Source: DATBFG01 sp036558645 (GTDB taxonomy: Bacteria > Acidobacteriota > Terriglobia > Terriglobales > Acidobacteriaceae). Taken from it: DNA of 33,494 nucleotides. Below are positions 25,898-33,494 of the stretch, in pieces. The position numbers were made by a program, and so were the translations under genes. The stretch's first letter is position 1, and every line of letters starts with the position of its first letter. The stretch is from contig DATBFG010000118.1 in assembly GCA_036558645.1 (NCBI GenBank), positions 1 to 33,494 on the forward strand. The letters run 5' to 3'. Under the pieces are notes generated by a model. That model did no database searches, was not told where the DNA came from, and was given only the letters and a program-made list of their open reading frames with translations.

Positions 25898-27250
25898 ATG
25901 CCCACCATCGACCGCAGCCGCCTTGCATCGCTCATGCAGCGCGAGCAGAAACGCTTCGTAGACGACCGCCCGAAGTCCAAGGCTCTATACGAGCGAGCCG
26001 CAAAATCCCTGCTCGGCGGCGTGCCAATGAACTGGATGCTCCGCTGGGCTGGCGCCTTTCCACCCTTTGTCCGCGAGGCTCAAGGTGCACACTTCTTCGA
26101 TGTGGACGGCAATCGGTATGTTGATTTCTGCCTCGGGGACACCGGTGCCATGACGGGCCATTCCCCTTCGGCATTGATCTCCGCGGTCGAACAACAGATT
26201 CGCCGGGGCGCCACCCTCATGTTGCCCAGCGAAGATGGTGTGTGGGTGGGAGAGGAATTACAAAAGCGCTTTAAGCTTCCCTACTGGCAGTTTGCCTTGA
26301 CTGCGACCGATGCCAACCGTTTTTCTATCCGTCTGGCGCGCCAGATCACCCATCGCCCAAAGATTCTCGTATTCAACTGGTGCTATCACGGCACAGTGGA
26401 CGAAAGCTTCATCATCTTGAATGATGGCGTACCAAAGTCCCGCCGAGGAAATGTCGGCCCGCCGATCGATCCAACTGTGACCACAAAAGTAGTCGAGTTT
26501 AATGACCTGGCTGGCCTGGAACAGGCTCTGGGCTCACAGGATGTTGCCTGCGTGCTGGCTGAGCCAGTTATGACGAACGTCGGTATCGTTCATCCGGACC
26601 CGGGATATCACCAGGTCCTGCGCGAACTCACGCGCAAGCATGGCACCTTGCTGATCATCGATGAGACTCACACCATCTGTGCTGGTCCGGGTGGATACAC
26701 CCGTGCCGAAAATCTCGATCCCGATTTCTTTGTCTTTGGAAAGGCCATCGCCGGCGGCGTCCCGGGTGCAGTTTACGGATTCACCGACGAAATCGCGAAG
26801 AGAATCGTTGAGAGCCAGAACATCGAGGACGTTGACACGGGCGGCATCGGCGGTACGCTCGCCGGAAACGCGCTTTCCCTCGCTGCCATGCGGGCGACTC
26901 TCTCAAAAGTCCTGACGCAGGAAGCCTTCGACTACATGATTCCGCTGGCCGAACGTTGGACTGCCGGTGTGCAGAAGGTGATCGCCGAATTCAATGTGAG
27001 TTGGCAAGTCACTCGACTTGGGTGCCGCGCCGAATACATGTTTTCTCCCGCAGTGCCCAAGAATGGGTCGGACGCACGGGCAGCCATGGATTTCGAACTG
27101 GAGAACTTCCTTCATCTATACGCCATGAATCGTGGCATTCTCCTGACGCCCTTCCACAACATGGCGCTCATGGCGCCGACGACCTCAAAGGAAGATGTCG
27201 ACCATCACAGTCGTGTTTTCCGCGAGGCCGTGAAGGAACTTGTGGGATGA
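25898..27250 (+). CDS. Class III PLP-dependent aminotransferase, glutamate-1-semialdehyde aminomutase-like
   Basis: The 450-residue product is a fold-type I, class III pyridoxal phosphate enzyme. It shows WCYHG (161–165, stacking on the cofactor), LAEPV (220–224), IDETHT (254–259, Asp255 binding the pyridine nitrogen) and FGKAIAGG (280–287) with the Schiff-base Lys282. Overall it resembles glutamate-1-semialdehyde aminomutase and beta-amino acid transaminases. The usual DEVMTGFR after the Asp is replaced by DETHTICAGPGGYT, which points away from haem synthesis and toward an amine or beta-amino acid substrate. There is no ribosome binding site before the ATG at 25898. The 240-bp upstream gap shows no other gene. 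The substrate is not known. Confidence 0.85.
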   Translation: MPTIDRSRLASLMQREQKRFVDDRPKSKALYERAAKSLLGGVPMNWMLRWAGAFPPFVREAQGAHFFDVDGNRYVDFCLGDTGAMTGHSPSALISAVEQQIRRGATLMLPSEDGVWVGEELQKRFKLPYWQFALTATDANRFSIRLARQITHRPKILVFNWCYHGTVDESFIILNDGVPKSRRGNVGPPIDPTVTTKVVEFNDLAGLEQALGSQDVACVLAEPVMTNVGIVHPDPGYHQVLRELTRKHGTLLIIDETHTICAGPGGYTRAENLDPDFFVFGKAIAGGVPGAVYGFTDEIAKRIVESQNIEDVDTGGIGGTLAGNALSLAAMRATLSKVLTQEAFDYMIPLAERWTAGVQKVIAEFNVSWQVTRLGCRAEYMFSPAVPKNGSDARAAMDFELENFLHLYAMNRGILLTPFHNMALMAPTTSKEDVDHHSRVFREAVKELVG

Positions 27251-27341
27251 GCCAGCCGTTTGGTCGTTGATCTTGGCCCAGAAATTCTGACTCGTTTCTG
27301 TCTTTTTAGCCTGCGAGAATCCGACGCCGGCCAAGCCATGC

Positions 27342-28496
27342 ATGTTTGCTATCTTTAAGACAGCATTCCGCACCATATTTTTGAAGTCATCCAAATGTTC
27401 ACGCGAGGGACCAACGACTAACGACCAACGACTAACGACGGTCAGCGTTCTCGCGTTGGCTGTTGCACTCTGGACGTCGTGCGGCGCTCCCGGCGTGCCC
27501 TTACCTCCCTCACTCGAGCTAGCCAAGCCAGTGAGCGATCTACGGGCGGTCCGTAAAGGCGACAAGGTCTATCTTGCTTGGACGGTGCCTATGCGGACCA
27601 CCGACCGCCAGAACATCCGACATTTCGGAAATACCGCCGTCTGTCGCAGCTTGGATCCTTCCCTCACGACCTGTGGAACATTGGTCGGCGAAGTACCTCC
27701 TCAGACTCCCCCTCCCACAGGTCAGAGTGTTACTTCACCCTCACAAGCCACGTTTGTGGATACCCTCCCCGACTCCCTCGGAAATCAAGACCCCACGGCA
27801 CAGGTCACTTACGCGATTTCGGTGATGAATACGAGTCGGCGAAGTGCGGGCTTCTCAAACCGCGTTCAGGTTCCTTCCGCTCCGACGTTACCGCCGCCAG
27901 CGGACTTTAAGGTGAAAGTCGGCCCTGACGGTGTAATGCTCAACTGGACTCCCATCCCGGAGACACCCGTCCAGGGCATCTCACATTTCTATCGTGCCTA
28001 CAGACGTGAAGAAGGAAGCACGAACGAGACACAAATTGGATCGGCGCAACTAGCCACATCATCCCTCAATGACCCTAATTTCGACTGGGAGAAAACCTAT
28101 AACTATCGGATGACTGTTGTAACCACAATTTCTAGCCAAGGGCAAACTCTTCAGATAGAAGGCGATGACACAGCTATCGTACGGGTCGCAACGCACGACG
28201 TCTTTCCGCCGGCTGTGCCTTCCGGTCTGCAGGCAGTCGCGTCTGGCGCCGGTCAGGCATCATCTGTTGATCTGATCTGGTCTCCTGATACGGAATCTGA
28301 TCTCGCCGGATACAACATCTATCGCCACGAAGAAGGAACGACTTCGGTGAAGGTTAACCAGCAACTGGTCACCACGCCCGCATATCGCGATTCAAACCTC
28401 ACATCAGGGAAGACATATTCTTACTCTGTCTCAGCTGTTGATCTGCGTGGCAATGAAAGTGAAAAGTCGGAGGAAACGAGTGAAGCCGTACAGTGA
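27342..28496 (+). CDS. Probable lipoprotein with fibronectin type III domains
   Basis: The product has a hydrophobic stretch VSVLALAVALW followed by TSCGAPG, a lipobox-like site with Cys48 (numbered from 27342), then a proline-rich linker and at least two FN3 domains. These cover about 70–160 (SDLRAVRKGDKVYLAWTVP onward) and about 290–380 (PSGLQAVAS, VDLIWSPDTESDLAGYNIYR, YSYSVSAVDLRGNES). A further FN3-like segment lies between them. It is probably anchored in the outer membrane or periplasm. The start is uncertain: ATG at 27342 and TTG at 27381 are in frame and neither has a ribosome binding site. A heptamer repeat lies inside the reading frame just before the hydrophobic core. FN3 domains do not reveal a specific function. 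Confidence 0.78.
   Translation: MFAIFKTAFRTIFLKSSKCSREGPTTNDQRLTTVSVLALAVALWTSCGAPGVPLPPSLELAKPVSDLRAVRKGDKVYLAWTVPMRTTDRQNIRHFGNTAVCRSLDPSLTTCGTLVGEVPPQTPPPTGQSVTSPSQATFVDTLPDSLGNQDPTAQVTYAISVMNTSRRSAGFSNRVQVPSAPTLPPPADFKVKVGPDGVMLNWTPIPETPVQGISHFYRAYRREEGSTNETQIGSAQLATSSLNDPNFDWEKTYNYRMTVVTTISSQGQTLQIEGDDTAIVRVATHDVFPPAVPSGLQAVASGAGQASSVDLIWSPDTESDLAGYNIYRHEEGTTSVKVNQQLVTTPAYRDSNLTSGKTYSYSVSAVDLRGNESEKSEETSEAVQ
27409..27443. repeat. Heptamer tandem within the 5' end of the FN3 lipoprotein frame
   Basis: Five 7-nt units run GACCAAC, GACTAAC, GACCAAC, GACTAAC and GACGGTC. They match the right arm of the hslV–hslU element. A trace of the opposite arm, TTTGGTCGTTGATCTTGGCC, lies upstream at 27259–27278. 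The units are read as the PTTNDQRLTT segment at the start of the lipoprotein. Confidence 0.7.
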
Positions 28497-28535
28497 CGTC
28501 AGGAAGCAGCCCTACGAGATGATCGTCCGGTCTCC

Positions 28536-29948
28536 CTAAACAATCCACATCACGATCAGCGCAATCGTCGCTGAAAATACGGCCGCCGTCGTGATCCATC
28601 CCAGCACATTGATGGCAGGCCCATTCACCCAGCGCCCCATGATGCGGCGGTTATTGGTAATGAACATTACGATGAGGAGGAGAAAGGGTGTTGAAAAGCC
28701 CTGGACGATACCAGCCCAGACCAGTGCCTTCATCGGATTGAGGCCGAGGAAATTGATCCCCATCGCGATAAGTGTCACTGCTACGATCGATGCGTAAAAA
28801 GGCTTCGCTTCGTGAACTTTGGCATGCAGACCATGCTTCCAGCCGAATGTCTGACAGAGGTCGTACGCTGCGCCCATCGTCATGATCGGGACAGCCAAAA
28901 ATCCAACCGCAACAACTCCAATTGCGAATAGAGTCCCGGCGGCGTTTCCTGCAAGCGGCCGTAACGCCTGTGCAGCTTCGGCGGCAGTATTGATCTCGGT
29001 ATGTCCTGTCTTGAACAGGGTCGCTGCCGTCGAAAGAATAATGAAGTACATCACCAGGTTCGAGAAGAACATGCCAAACCCGATGTCCTGAGCTGAGTGC
29101 GTCAGCTCTTCCTTCGTCGTTCCCATGCGGTCGGTCAGGCGCCTCCGTCCCATTGAAATGTCCTCTTCCACGTCCTGATTCGACTGCCAGGTGTACAGAT
29201 ACGCCGACAGGCTAGTCCCGATAACCGCCACTAGCATGGAAAGAGACTCGCGATTCCAGTGAATACTAGGAATAAACGTAGCCTTGAGAATAGGCCACCA
29301 GTCCGGTTTGGCAAGTACCGCTGAACCAATGTATGCCGCAAGGGCCAATGCTAACCAGCGAAACACATCGCGAATCAGCGTATAGGAGCAATAGACCTGC
29401 AATAAGAGGAGGGTAAGGCCTATGAAAATAACGATCCAGCCGATTGGGATCGGTACCATTAGGTTAAGCGCTGCAGCCATCCCCCCAAGATCGGCTCCCG
29501 CCTCAATCGTGTTCCCGATTAAGACCCCTACGAGAAACGTATACAACAACCATCGCGGATAGTGTTCACGTATGACCGCGAACAAGCCCTTACCCGATAC
29601 TTGGCCTACCTTCGACGACAGGTAGACCACAGTAAACATCATGGGAAAGATCGCCGGAACAGCACAAAGGAAAGAAGGCCCAAACGAGGCTCCCGCTGCA
29701 GCATAGGTCCCGATGGCCGAGGGATCATCATCTGCTGCGCCGGTGATCAGCCCGAGCCCCATCGAGCGGAACACTCCATGCGGCGGTGGCTTCGGGCGGC
29801 CCTTCTGGCGTTCTTCGAAGTGCGGATCATGCTTGCGGCGTTCGCCCGGCGCTCCAGACGCATATCCCCGAAGAGCTGCTTCGGCGTGCCCCAATGCATC
29901 AATGTTGCCAAAGCTCTCGTTTTGTTCCGGATTCGGAGAAGTGGCCAT
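28536..29948 (-). CDS. NRAMP-like divalent metal transporter with altered metal-site motifs
   Basis: The 470-residue product is a polytopic membrane protein of the NRAMP superfamily, with about eleven hydrophobic segments after a 58-residue hydrophilic N-terminus. Canonical NRAMPs coordinate the metal with DPGN in helix 1 and a Met in the MPH motif of helix 6. Here helix 1 reads GAADDDPSAIGTY (70–82), so the Asn is absent, and the helix 6 region reads GTSLSAYLYTWQSN (244–257) with no Met-Pro-His. The second helix pair and QSNQDVEEDI still fit the family. It may carry another ion, such as magnesium, or another substrate. The start has only a weak GGTG upstream. Confidence 0.82.
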   Translation of the reverse strand: MATSPNPEQNESFGNIDALGHAEAALRGYASGAPGERRKHDPHFEERQKGRPKPPPHGVFRSMGLGLITGAADDDPSAIGTYAAAGASFGPSFLCAVPAIFPMMFTVVYLSSKVGQVSGKGLFAVIREHYPRWLLYTFLVGVLIGNTIEAGADLGGMAAALNLMVPIPIGWIVIFIGLTLLLLQVYCSYTLIRDVFRWLALALAAYIGSAVLAKPDWWPILKATFIPSIHWNRESLSMLVAVIGTSLSAYLYTWQSNQDVEEDISMGRRRLTDRMGTTKEELTHSAQDIGFGMFFSNLVMYFIILSTAATLFKTGHTEINTAAEAAQALRPLAGNAAGTLFAIGVVAVGFLAVPIMTMGAAYDLCQTFGWKHGLHAKVHEAKPFYASIVAVTLIAMGINFLGLNPMKALVWAGIVQGFSTPFLLLIVMFITNNRRIMGRWVNGPAINVLGWITTAAVFSATIALIVMWIV

Positions 29949-30118
29949 TCGTTCACCGCACCAATATCAGAGCAGTCTAGGATGCTCATAACACAGCTCG
30001 GTTTGTGTGCTGCTGGGCGATCTCCATTCCGGGATCAAATTTTTTCGATTAGGCCGCTGCACAAACTTTGATCGAATAAAAACACATCCTCACCGTTCTT
30101 TGTGATTAGATAGTCGCC

Positions 30119-30922
30119 ATGAGATATTGCCGGTTCTTACTCGCGGGACAAGAGCAGTATGGCTTGGTCGAGTCGTCCGCAGGCCAGGACGAAATTAGCC
30201 GCATACTGCTGACTCCTCCCGAGAGCGTCGATGGGGACATGGACGAGTTACGCACCAGGCGCATGGAACGCCTGCCGCTCAACGATGCCAAATTGTTACC
30301 GCCCGTTGTACCCACAAAGATCGTTTGCGTAGGGCGCAATTATCGCGAACACGCTGAAGAACTGGGCAATGAAGTTCCTGCGGAGCCACTTTTATTTCTT
30401 AAACCGCCTTCCTCGCTCATTGCCAGTGGCCAAACCATTCGCCGTCCGAAAATCTCCGAGCGCGTCGACCATGAAGGTGAACTCGGAGTCGTGATTGGTA
30501 AGCGCTGCTACAAGCTCGGCAGCAATGAGGATGCTCGCCCATACATTCTTGGATATACCTGCGTCAACGATGTCACCGCGCGCGATCTCCAGAATAAGGA
30601 CGGTCAATGGACTCGCGCGAAAGGTTTCGATACCTTCTGTCCGGTCGGCCCCTTGGTTTCCAGCGAGATCGATCCATGGTCCGGGGTCTCCGTCGAGGCG
30701 CATGTCAACGGCGAACTTCGCCAGGAAGGCAATACTAAAGATTTCATTTTCTCCATCGGGAATATCATCCGCTACATCTGTCAGGCGATAACCTTAATGC
30801 CGGGAGACCTGATCGCGACTGGAACTCCCAAGGGCGTTGGGCCGCTCAATAGCGGCGACACTGTGCAGGTGACAGTGCAGGGAATCGGCACGTTAGTGAA
30901 TCCGGTCGCAGATGAACAATAA
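30119..30922 (+). CDS. Fumarylacetoacetate hydrolase-family protein
   Basis: The 267-residue product has an N-terminal lid domain and the C-terminal FAH fold from about residue 65 (KIVCVGRNYREHAEELG). The metal-binding acids are Glu119 and Glu121 in DHEGELGVV and Asp151 in CVNDVTARD. KGFDTFCPVGP and the C-terminal GDLIATGTPKGVGPL are family signatures. Relatives include fumarylpyruvate hydrolase, 2-hydroxyhepta-2,4-diene-1,7-dioate isomerase and acylpyruvases or oxaloacetate decarboxylases; the exact substrate cannot be chosen. The ATG at 30119 lacks a ribosome binding site, and TTAGAT 7 nt upstream could be the −10 of a leaderless transcript. Confidence 0.92.
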   Translation: MRYCRFLLAGQEQYGLVESSAGQDEISRILLTPPESVDGDMDELRTRRMERLPLNDAKLLPPVVPTKIVCVGRNYREHAEELGNEVPAEPLLFLKPPSSLIASGQTIRRPKISERVDHEGELGVVIGKRCYKLGSNEDARPYILGYTCVNDVTARDLQNKDGQWTRAKGFDTFCPVGPLVSSEIDPWSGVSVEAHVNGELRQEGNTKDFIFSIGNIIRYICQAITLMPGDLIATGTPKGVGPLNSGDTVQVTVQGIGTLVNPVADEQ

Positions 30923-30974
30923 TTCTTGCTGCTGACCTTCGTAACACGCAGACTCTTTCCAACCAGGTTGCTTC

Positions 30975-31424
30975 TTGCTTATGCTGATACTTCAGGGATT
31001 CCGGTTCCCAGTCACGGTTTTCCTGATTGACCTCATGATCCCACTTCATTTGTACCCTGTGATCATCGGCGCCGCTGGCGCGCTGCTGGCGGCATACTAC
31101 TTGCTTCGGCCAAAACGCAAGACCGCGGCAGAAATCGAACGCGAACGCCGGCAATGGCTCGACAACATCGGTCGCATCACCGATGGGACCGTCATCGATG
31201 TCCAGGAGTTGCAAGGCGAAGATCACAAGCCGCAGACGCTCTTAATTTTCCAATACGATGTCGCCGGTGTCTCTTACGAGGCTTCGCAGGATGTCACCTA
31301 TCTTCGCCAGAGAATCAATCTGCATTCATGCAGGTTGGGATTGCCCACTTCGGTGCGCTACGATCCTCAAAACCCTGGCAACTCCATTGTTGTGTCGGAA
31401 CGTTGGATGGGATTGCGTCAGTAA
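30975..31424 (+). CDS. Single-span membrane protein, DUF3592-like
   Basis: The 149-residue product has a hydrophobic segment (about 24–43, YPVIIGAAGALLAAYYLL), a basic juxtamembrane stretch RPKRKTAAEIERERR and a C-terminal beta-rich domain. That domain has GTVIDVQEL, FQYDVAGVSYEASQDV and a final VRYDPQNPGNSIV, a pattern reminiscent of DUF3592 proteins. The function is unknown. ATG at 31035 is an equally likely start, since the hydrophobic segment begins just after it; no strong ribosome binding site distinguishes the two. Confidence 0.6.
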   Translation: MLMLILQGFRFPVTVFLIDLMIPLHLYPVIIGAAGALLAAYYLLRPKRKTAAEIERERRQWLDNIGRITDGTVIDVQELQGEDHKPQTLLIFQYDVAGVSYEASQDVTYLRQRINLHSCRLGLPTSVRYDPQNPGNSIVVSERWMGLRQ

Positions 31425-31481
31425 GAATTCGAGCGAGTGTTTAACTCAGTTGTCGCTGCACGATTGTTGCTAGACGTGTTT

Positions 31482-31739
31482 CTACAGTTCGGTGATCCGT
31501 AATTGCGAGCCGGGTGGCAGGTAGCTCTTCCGTCGAAACCAATCTTCCATAGCTTCTTTCAGTTCGACGATTTTCACCTGGCTTCCCACTTCCATGCTTC
31601 CATCGGCGACCGGCAGTGTGTCGTCGAAAACCCGTGCATTCGTAAAGTTGCGCATGGAAAAGCTATCGAGCCACTTCAGCGGGCAGGGAACGCATTGACC
31701 CTTGTCCTGGTACTCAACGTGAATCTTGCGCGCGAACAT
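31482..31739 (-). CDS. Small hypothetical protein
   Basis: An 85-residue frame on the minus strand with no overlapping gene. The product begins MFARKIHVEYQDKGQC and ends KSYLPPGSQLRITEL. It is mixed alpha/beta by eye, with one CVPCP pair that could bind metal or be redox-active. No signal peptide or membrane segment is seen and no ribosome binding site stands out. It was not recognised as a known family. The composition looks protein-like rather than like a chance frame, and the space would otherwise be an unexplained gap of over 400 bp. Confidence 0.5.
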   Translation of the reverse strand: MFARKIHVEYQDKGQCVPCPLKWLDSFSMRNFTNARVFDDTLPVADGSMEVGSQVKIVELKEAMEDWFRRKSYLPPGSQLRITEL

Positions 31740-31860
31740 ATTTACGATTTAAGCACATTTTTCCCCCGCCGATTTGACGGCAGATTTCAATAAGCGTACC
31801 TTCCGCCACAGTCCCCAAATCAGCATTGGAATCGACTGTGGTCGCGCTCGGGAGGCAATC

Positions 31861-32106
31861 ATGTTTCTAGTCTGGATGATTATCGTGGGGCTGATCGCCG
31901 GATGGGCCACCGGCAAGATCATGAAAGGCTCTGGCTACGGGGTGTTCACCGACATCCTGCTCGGCATCGTCGGCGCTCTCGTGGGCGGACGCCTGATGGC
32001 TCTTCTTGGTTTCTATACCACCGGAGGTCTAATCCCGAGCATCATCGTCGCAATCATTGGGGCCGTTGTCGTGGTCGCAGTGGTTCGAGCGCTTAAGAAG
32101 GTTTGA
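31861..32106 (+). CDS. GlsB/YeaQ/YmgE-family small membrane protein
   Basis: The 81-residue product consists of three short glycine-rich membrane helices: LVWMIIVGLIAGWATGKIM, then DILLGIVGALVGGRLMALLG, then IPSIIVAIIGAVVVVAVV. This is the transglycosylase-associated protein family (GlsB/YeaQ/YmgE), linked in other bacteria to general stress responses, but with no proven activity. A longer frame begins at 31774; the start at 31861 is chosen because GGAGG (31851–31855) lies 5 nt upstream and family similarity starts there. Confidence 0.9.
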   Translation: MFLVWMIIVGLIAGWATGKIMKGSGYGVFTDILLGIVGALVGGRLMALLGFYTTGGLIPSIIVAIIGAVVVVAVVRALKKV

Positions 32107-32287
32107 GGCGAACAAGGAAAATTCCTACTGTCGTCCCCTCGAGTTATCGAATGATCGTCGAGACGCTCAGCCCATTCGACGCGTGCAAGCGATAAAATTA
32201 ATACGCGAGCACGCGAACAAATCCGAAACGCCGGGATGCATCAGACCATCTCATCAGAACTGCTTTCCACGAAGAGGGTATAAAAAC

Positions 32288-32764
32288 ATGACGCCGAAGA
32301 ACACCATTTGCCTCTGGTTCGACAAGGACGCGCTCGATGCCGCGCGCTTTTACGCCGCCACTTTCCCGGATAGTAAAGTAACCGCCGTTCACAAGGCGCC
32401 TGGTGACTATCCGAGCGGTCAGGAGGGTGACGTGCTGACCGTGGACTTCACCGTTATGGGCATTCCCTGTCTCGGCCTCAACGGCGGTCCGACGTTCAAG
32501 CACAGCGAGGCCTTTTCCTTCCAGATCGCGACGGAGAATCAGGAGGAAACGGACCGCTACTGGAATGCGATCGTCGGCAATGGCGGAATGGAGAGCGAGT
32601 GCGGTTGGTGTAAGGACCGCTGGGGCCTTTCCTGGCAAATTACCCCGCGCACGCTAACCGACGCGCTCGCGGCGGGTGGGGATGAGGCAAAGCGCGCATT
32701 CGCGGCTATGATGACGATGAAGAAGATCGATGTCGCCAAAATCGACGCAGCGCGGCGAGGCTGA
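32288..32764 (+). CDS. VOC-superfamily protein, PhnB/3-demethylubiquinone methyltransferase-like
   Basis: The 158-residue product is a single VOC-fold protein of the group often labelled PhnB-like or 3-demethylubiquinone-9 3-methyltransferase. It has the start NTICLWFDKDALDAARFY, LTVDFTVMGIPCLGLNGGP, TENQEETDRYWNAIV, and CGWCKDRWGLSWQITPR. The methyltransferase label is historical and the activity of these proteins is mostly untested. The ATG at 32288 follows GAGGG at 32274–32278. A longer upstream frame overlaps the preceding gene and lacks family similarity. It converges with the broken DinB gene 12 nt away. Confidence 0.88.
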   Translation: MTPKNTICLWFDKDALDAARFYAATFPDSKVTAVHKAPGDYPSGQEGDVLTVDFTVMGIPCLGLNGGPTFKHSEAFSFQIATENQEETDRYWNAIVGNGGMESECGWCKDRWGLSWQITPRTLTDALAAGGDEAKRAFAAMMTMKKIDVAKIDAARRG

Positions 32765-32775
32765 TTGTCACGAAG

Positions 32776-33399
32776 TCATTTCTTCGGAAAGTTCGGGTCG
32801 TTCTTGATTTCGCGAATCTGCTGGATGTGGCGCTCCGCGTGGGTGGAGATCTCCAGCATCCATTGCCAGCAATCGATTACCTCTTGATCTCCGAAGCTGT
32901 GGGCTCACATGTCGTCGTTCGTGGTCTTGATGTATTCGATCATGGTGGCGCGTAGAGCCTGAAACTTCCCGAGTGCCTCGCCTAGGTCCTTGTAGGTGTC
33001 GACTTTCTCATGTCCACCGCCGGTCTTGGTATGAACCACACGATCGATGCCGTACCAAAGGATGTCGGCGTCTGTGTTAGCTGATTTCTTCTCCTTCATG
33101 TCCGGGGCGGCCTTGAGCGCTTTTTGCAAGTCGCGCCAATAATCCGGTTCAGCCACGGCCAGATGTGAAACGACTTCGCGAATGCTCCAGCGATCGGGCG
33201 AAGCTTTGTACTCCAATTGCGCCGGCGATAAACCACGCACCTGCTCGGCCACCATTTGCGTAGTCATTTCGAAGTGCACAAGCAGGTGTTCCCGGTCGTC
33301 TTTGGCCATGGGCGCAGCGAACAGAGGCGCAACCAATAGACAGACTGTCAATGTCAAAATCGTCCAACGTCGGAGCAGGTGCGTTTGGAGTGTGTTCAT
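32776..33399 (-). pseudogene. DinB-like protein interrupted by an in-frame TGA
   Basis: The minus-strand frame starts at 33399 with a signal-like N-terminus (LTVCLLVAPLFAAP) and the DinB four-helix start (REHLLVHFEMT, WSIREVVSHLA with His79). A TGA occurs at codon 165 (32905–32907). The same frame continues for 42 more codons to a second stop at 32776–32778 and encodes a normal DinB ending: WQWMLEISTHAERHIQQI and DPNFPKK. The two remaining metal-site histidines (187 and 191 in HAERH) lie after the stop, so the short product lacks the metal site. Related proteins have Arg after TTNDDL, so CGA to TGA is the simplest explanation. Sequencing error is possible. Confidence 0.8.
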
Positions 33400-33494
33400 A
33401 GGGAATGTGAGTGCGGGCTATTTCTGAATACCATCACTTGGACGATTAGCGGAGAGGAAGGTCATCACGCATAAATTGATCGCATGGGAGGTCA

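Noticed and set aside
27185..27565. A 126-codon minus-strand frame between the aminotransferase and the FN3 lipoprotein
   Set aside because: It overlaps both neighbouring genes and the repeat, and its translation resembles no protein family known to me.
32905..32907. Selenocysteine decoding of the in-frame TGA in the DinB-like gene
   Set aside because: Related proteins have Arg at this position, not Cys, and no SECIS-like hairpin was evident directly downstream.

Overview
The window is bacterial chromosomal DNA, moderately GC-rich, with dense single-copy housekeeping genes. The gene order tuf–rpmG–tRNA-Trp–secE–nusG–rplK–rplA–rplJ–rplL–rpoB–rpoC and the style of the proteins (RpoC beginning YRSSPFD, a WSPWR-type HIT protein, small secreted carboxypeptidase-regulatory-like proteins, an FN3 lipoprotein) suggest a member of the Acidobacteriota, probably class Terriglobia and Koribacter-like. 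This is inference from memory of such proteins, not from a database search.

Layout. (1) 1–13276: the translation and transcription cluster, running from the 3' end of tuf through rpmG, tRNA-Trp, secE, nusG, four ribosomal protein genes and rpoBC, closed by a clear intrinsic terminator. Most spacers in this block hold a small hairpin, and the rplL–rpoB gap (387 bp) holds a candidate promoter plus three perfect hairpins. RpoB carries an unusual cysteine-rich insertion near its N-terminus. (2) 13287–16573: a YihY-type membrane protein, pyruvate kinase and an alpha/beta hydrolase. (3) 16632–18925 (minus strand): an M28 metallopeptidase followed by a rhomboid protease. (4) 19066–20104: a LysW-like zinc-ribbon protein and two small secreted carboxypeptidase-regulatory-like proteins, ending in a bidirectional terminator shared with rpsA. 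(5) 20169–22212 (minus strand): rpsA with a near-consensus promoter and a structured leader. (6) 22506–25657: a HIT hydrolase, a divergent Met/Cys/His-rich secreted protein behind a perfect CRP-type palindrome, then hslV–hslU. (7) 25898–33494: an accessory stretch with a class III aminotransferase, an FN3 lipoprotein, an atypical NRAMP-like transporter, a fumarylacetoacetase-family hydrolase, small membrane and hypothetical proteins, a VOC protein, and a DinB-family gene interrupted by an in-frame TGA.

The most striking non-coding signal is a family of short-period tandem repeats in spacers: degenerate 7-nt units, and in one case 8-nt units, often arranged as two inverted arms. They fill the tuf–rpmG, rpmG–tRNA, rpoB–rpoC and hslV–hslU gaps and another run into the 5' end of the lipoprotein gene. 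They recall the short tandemly repeated repetitive (STRR) heptamers of cyanobacteria, but the units differ from site to site while the period is kept. No CRISPR array, phage, insertion sequence or defence system was seen.
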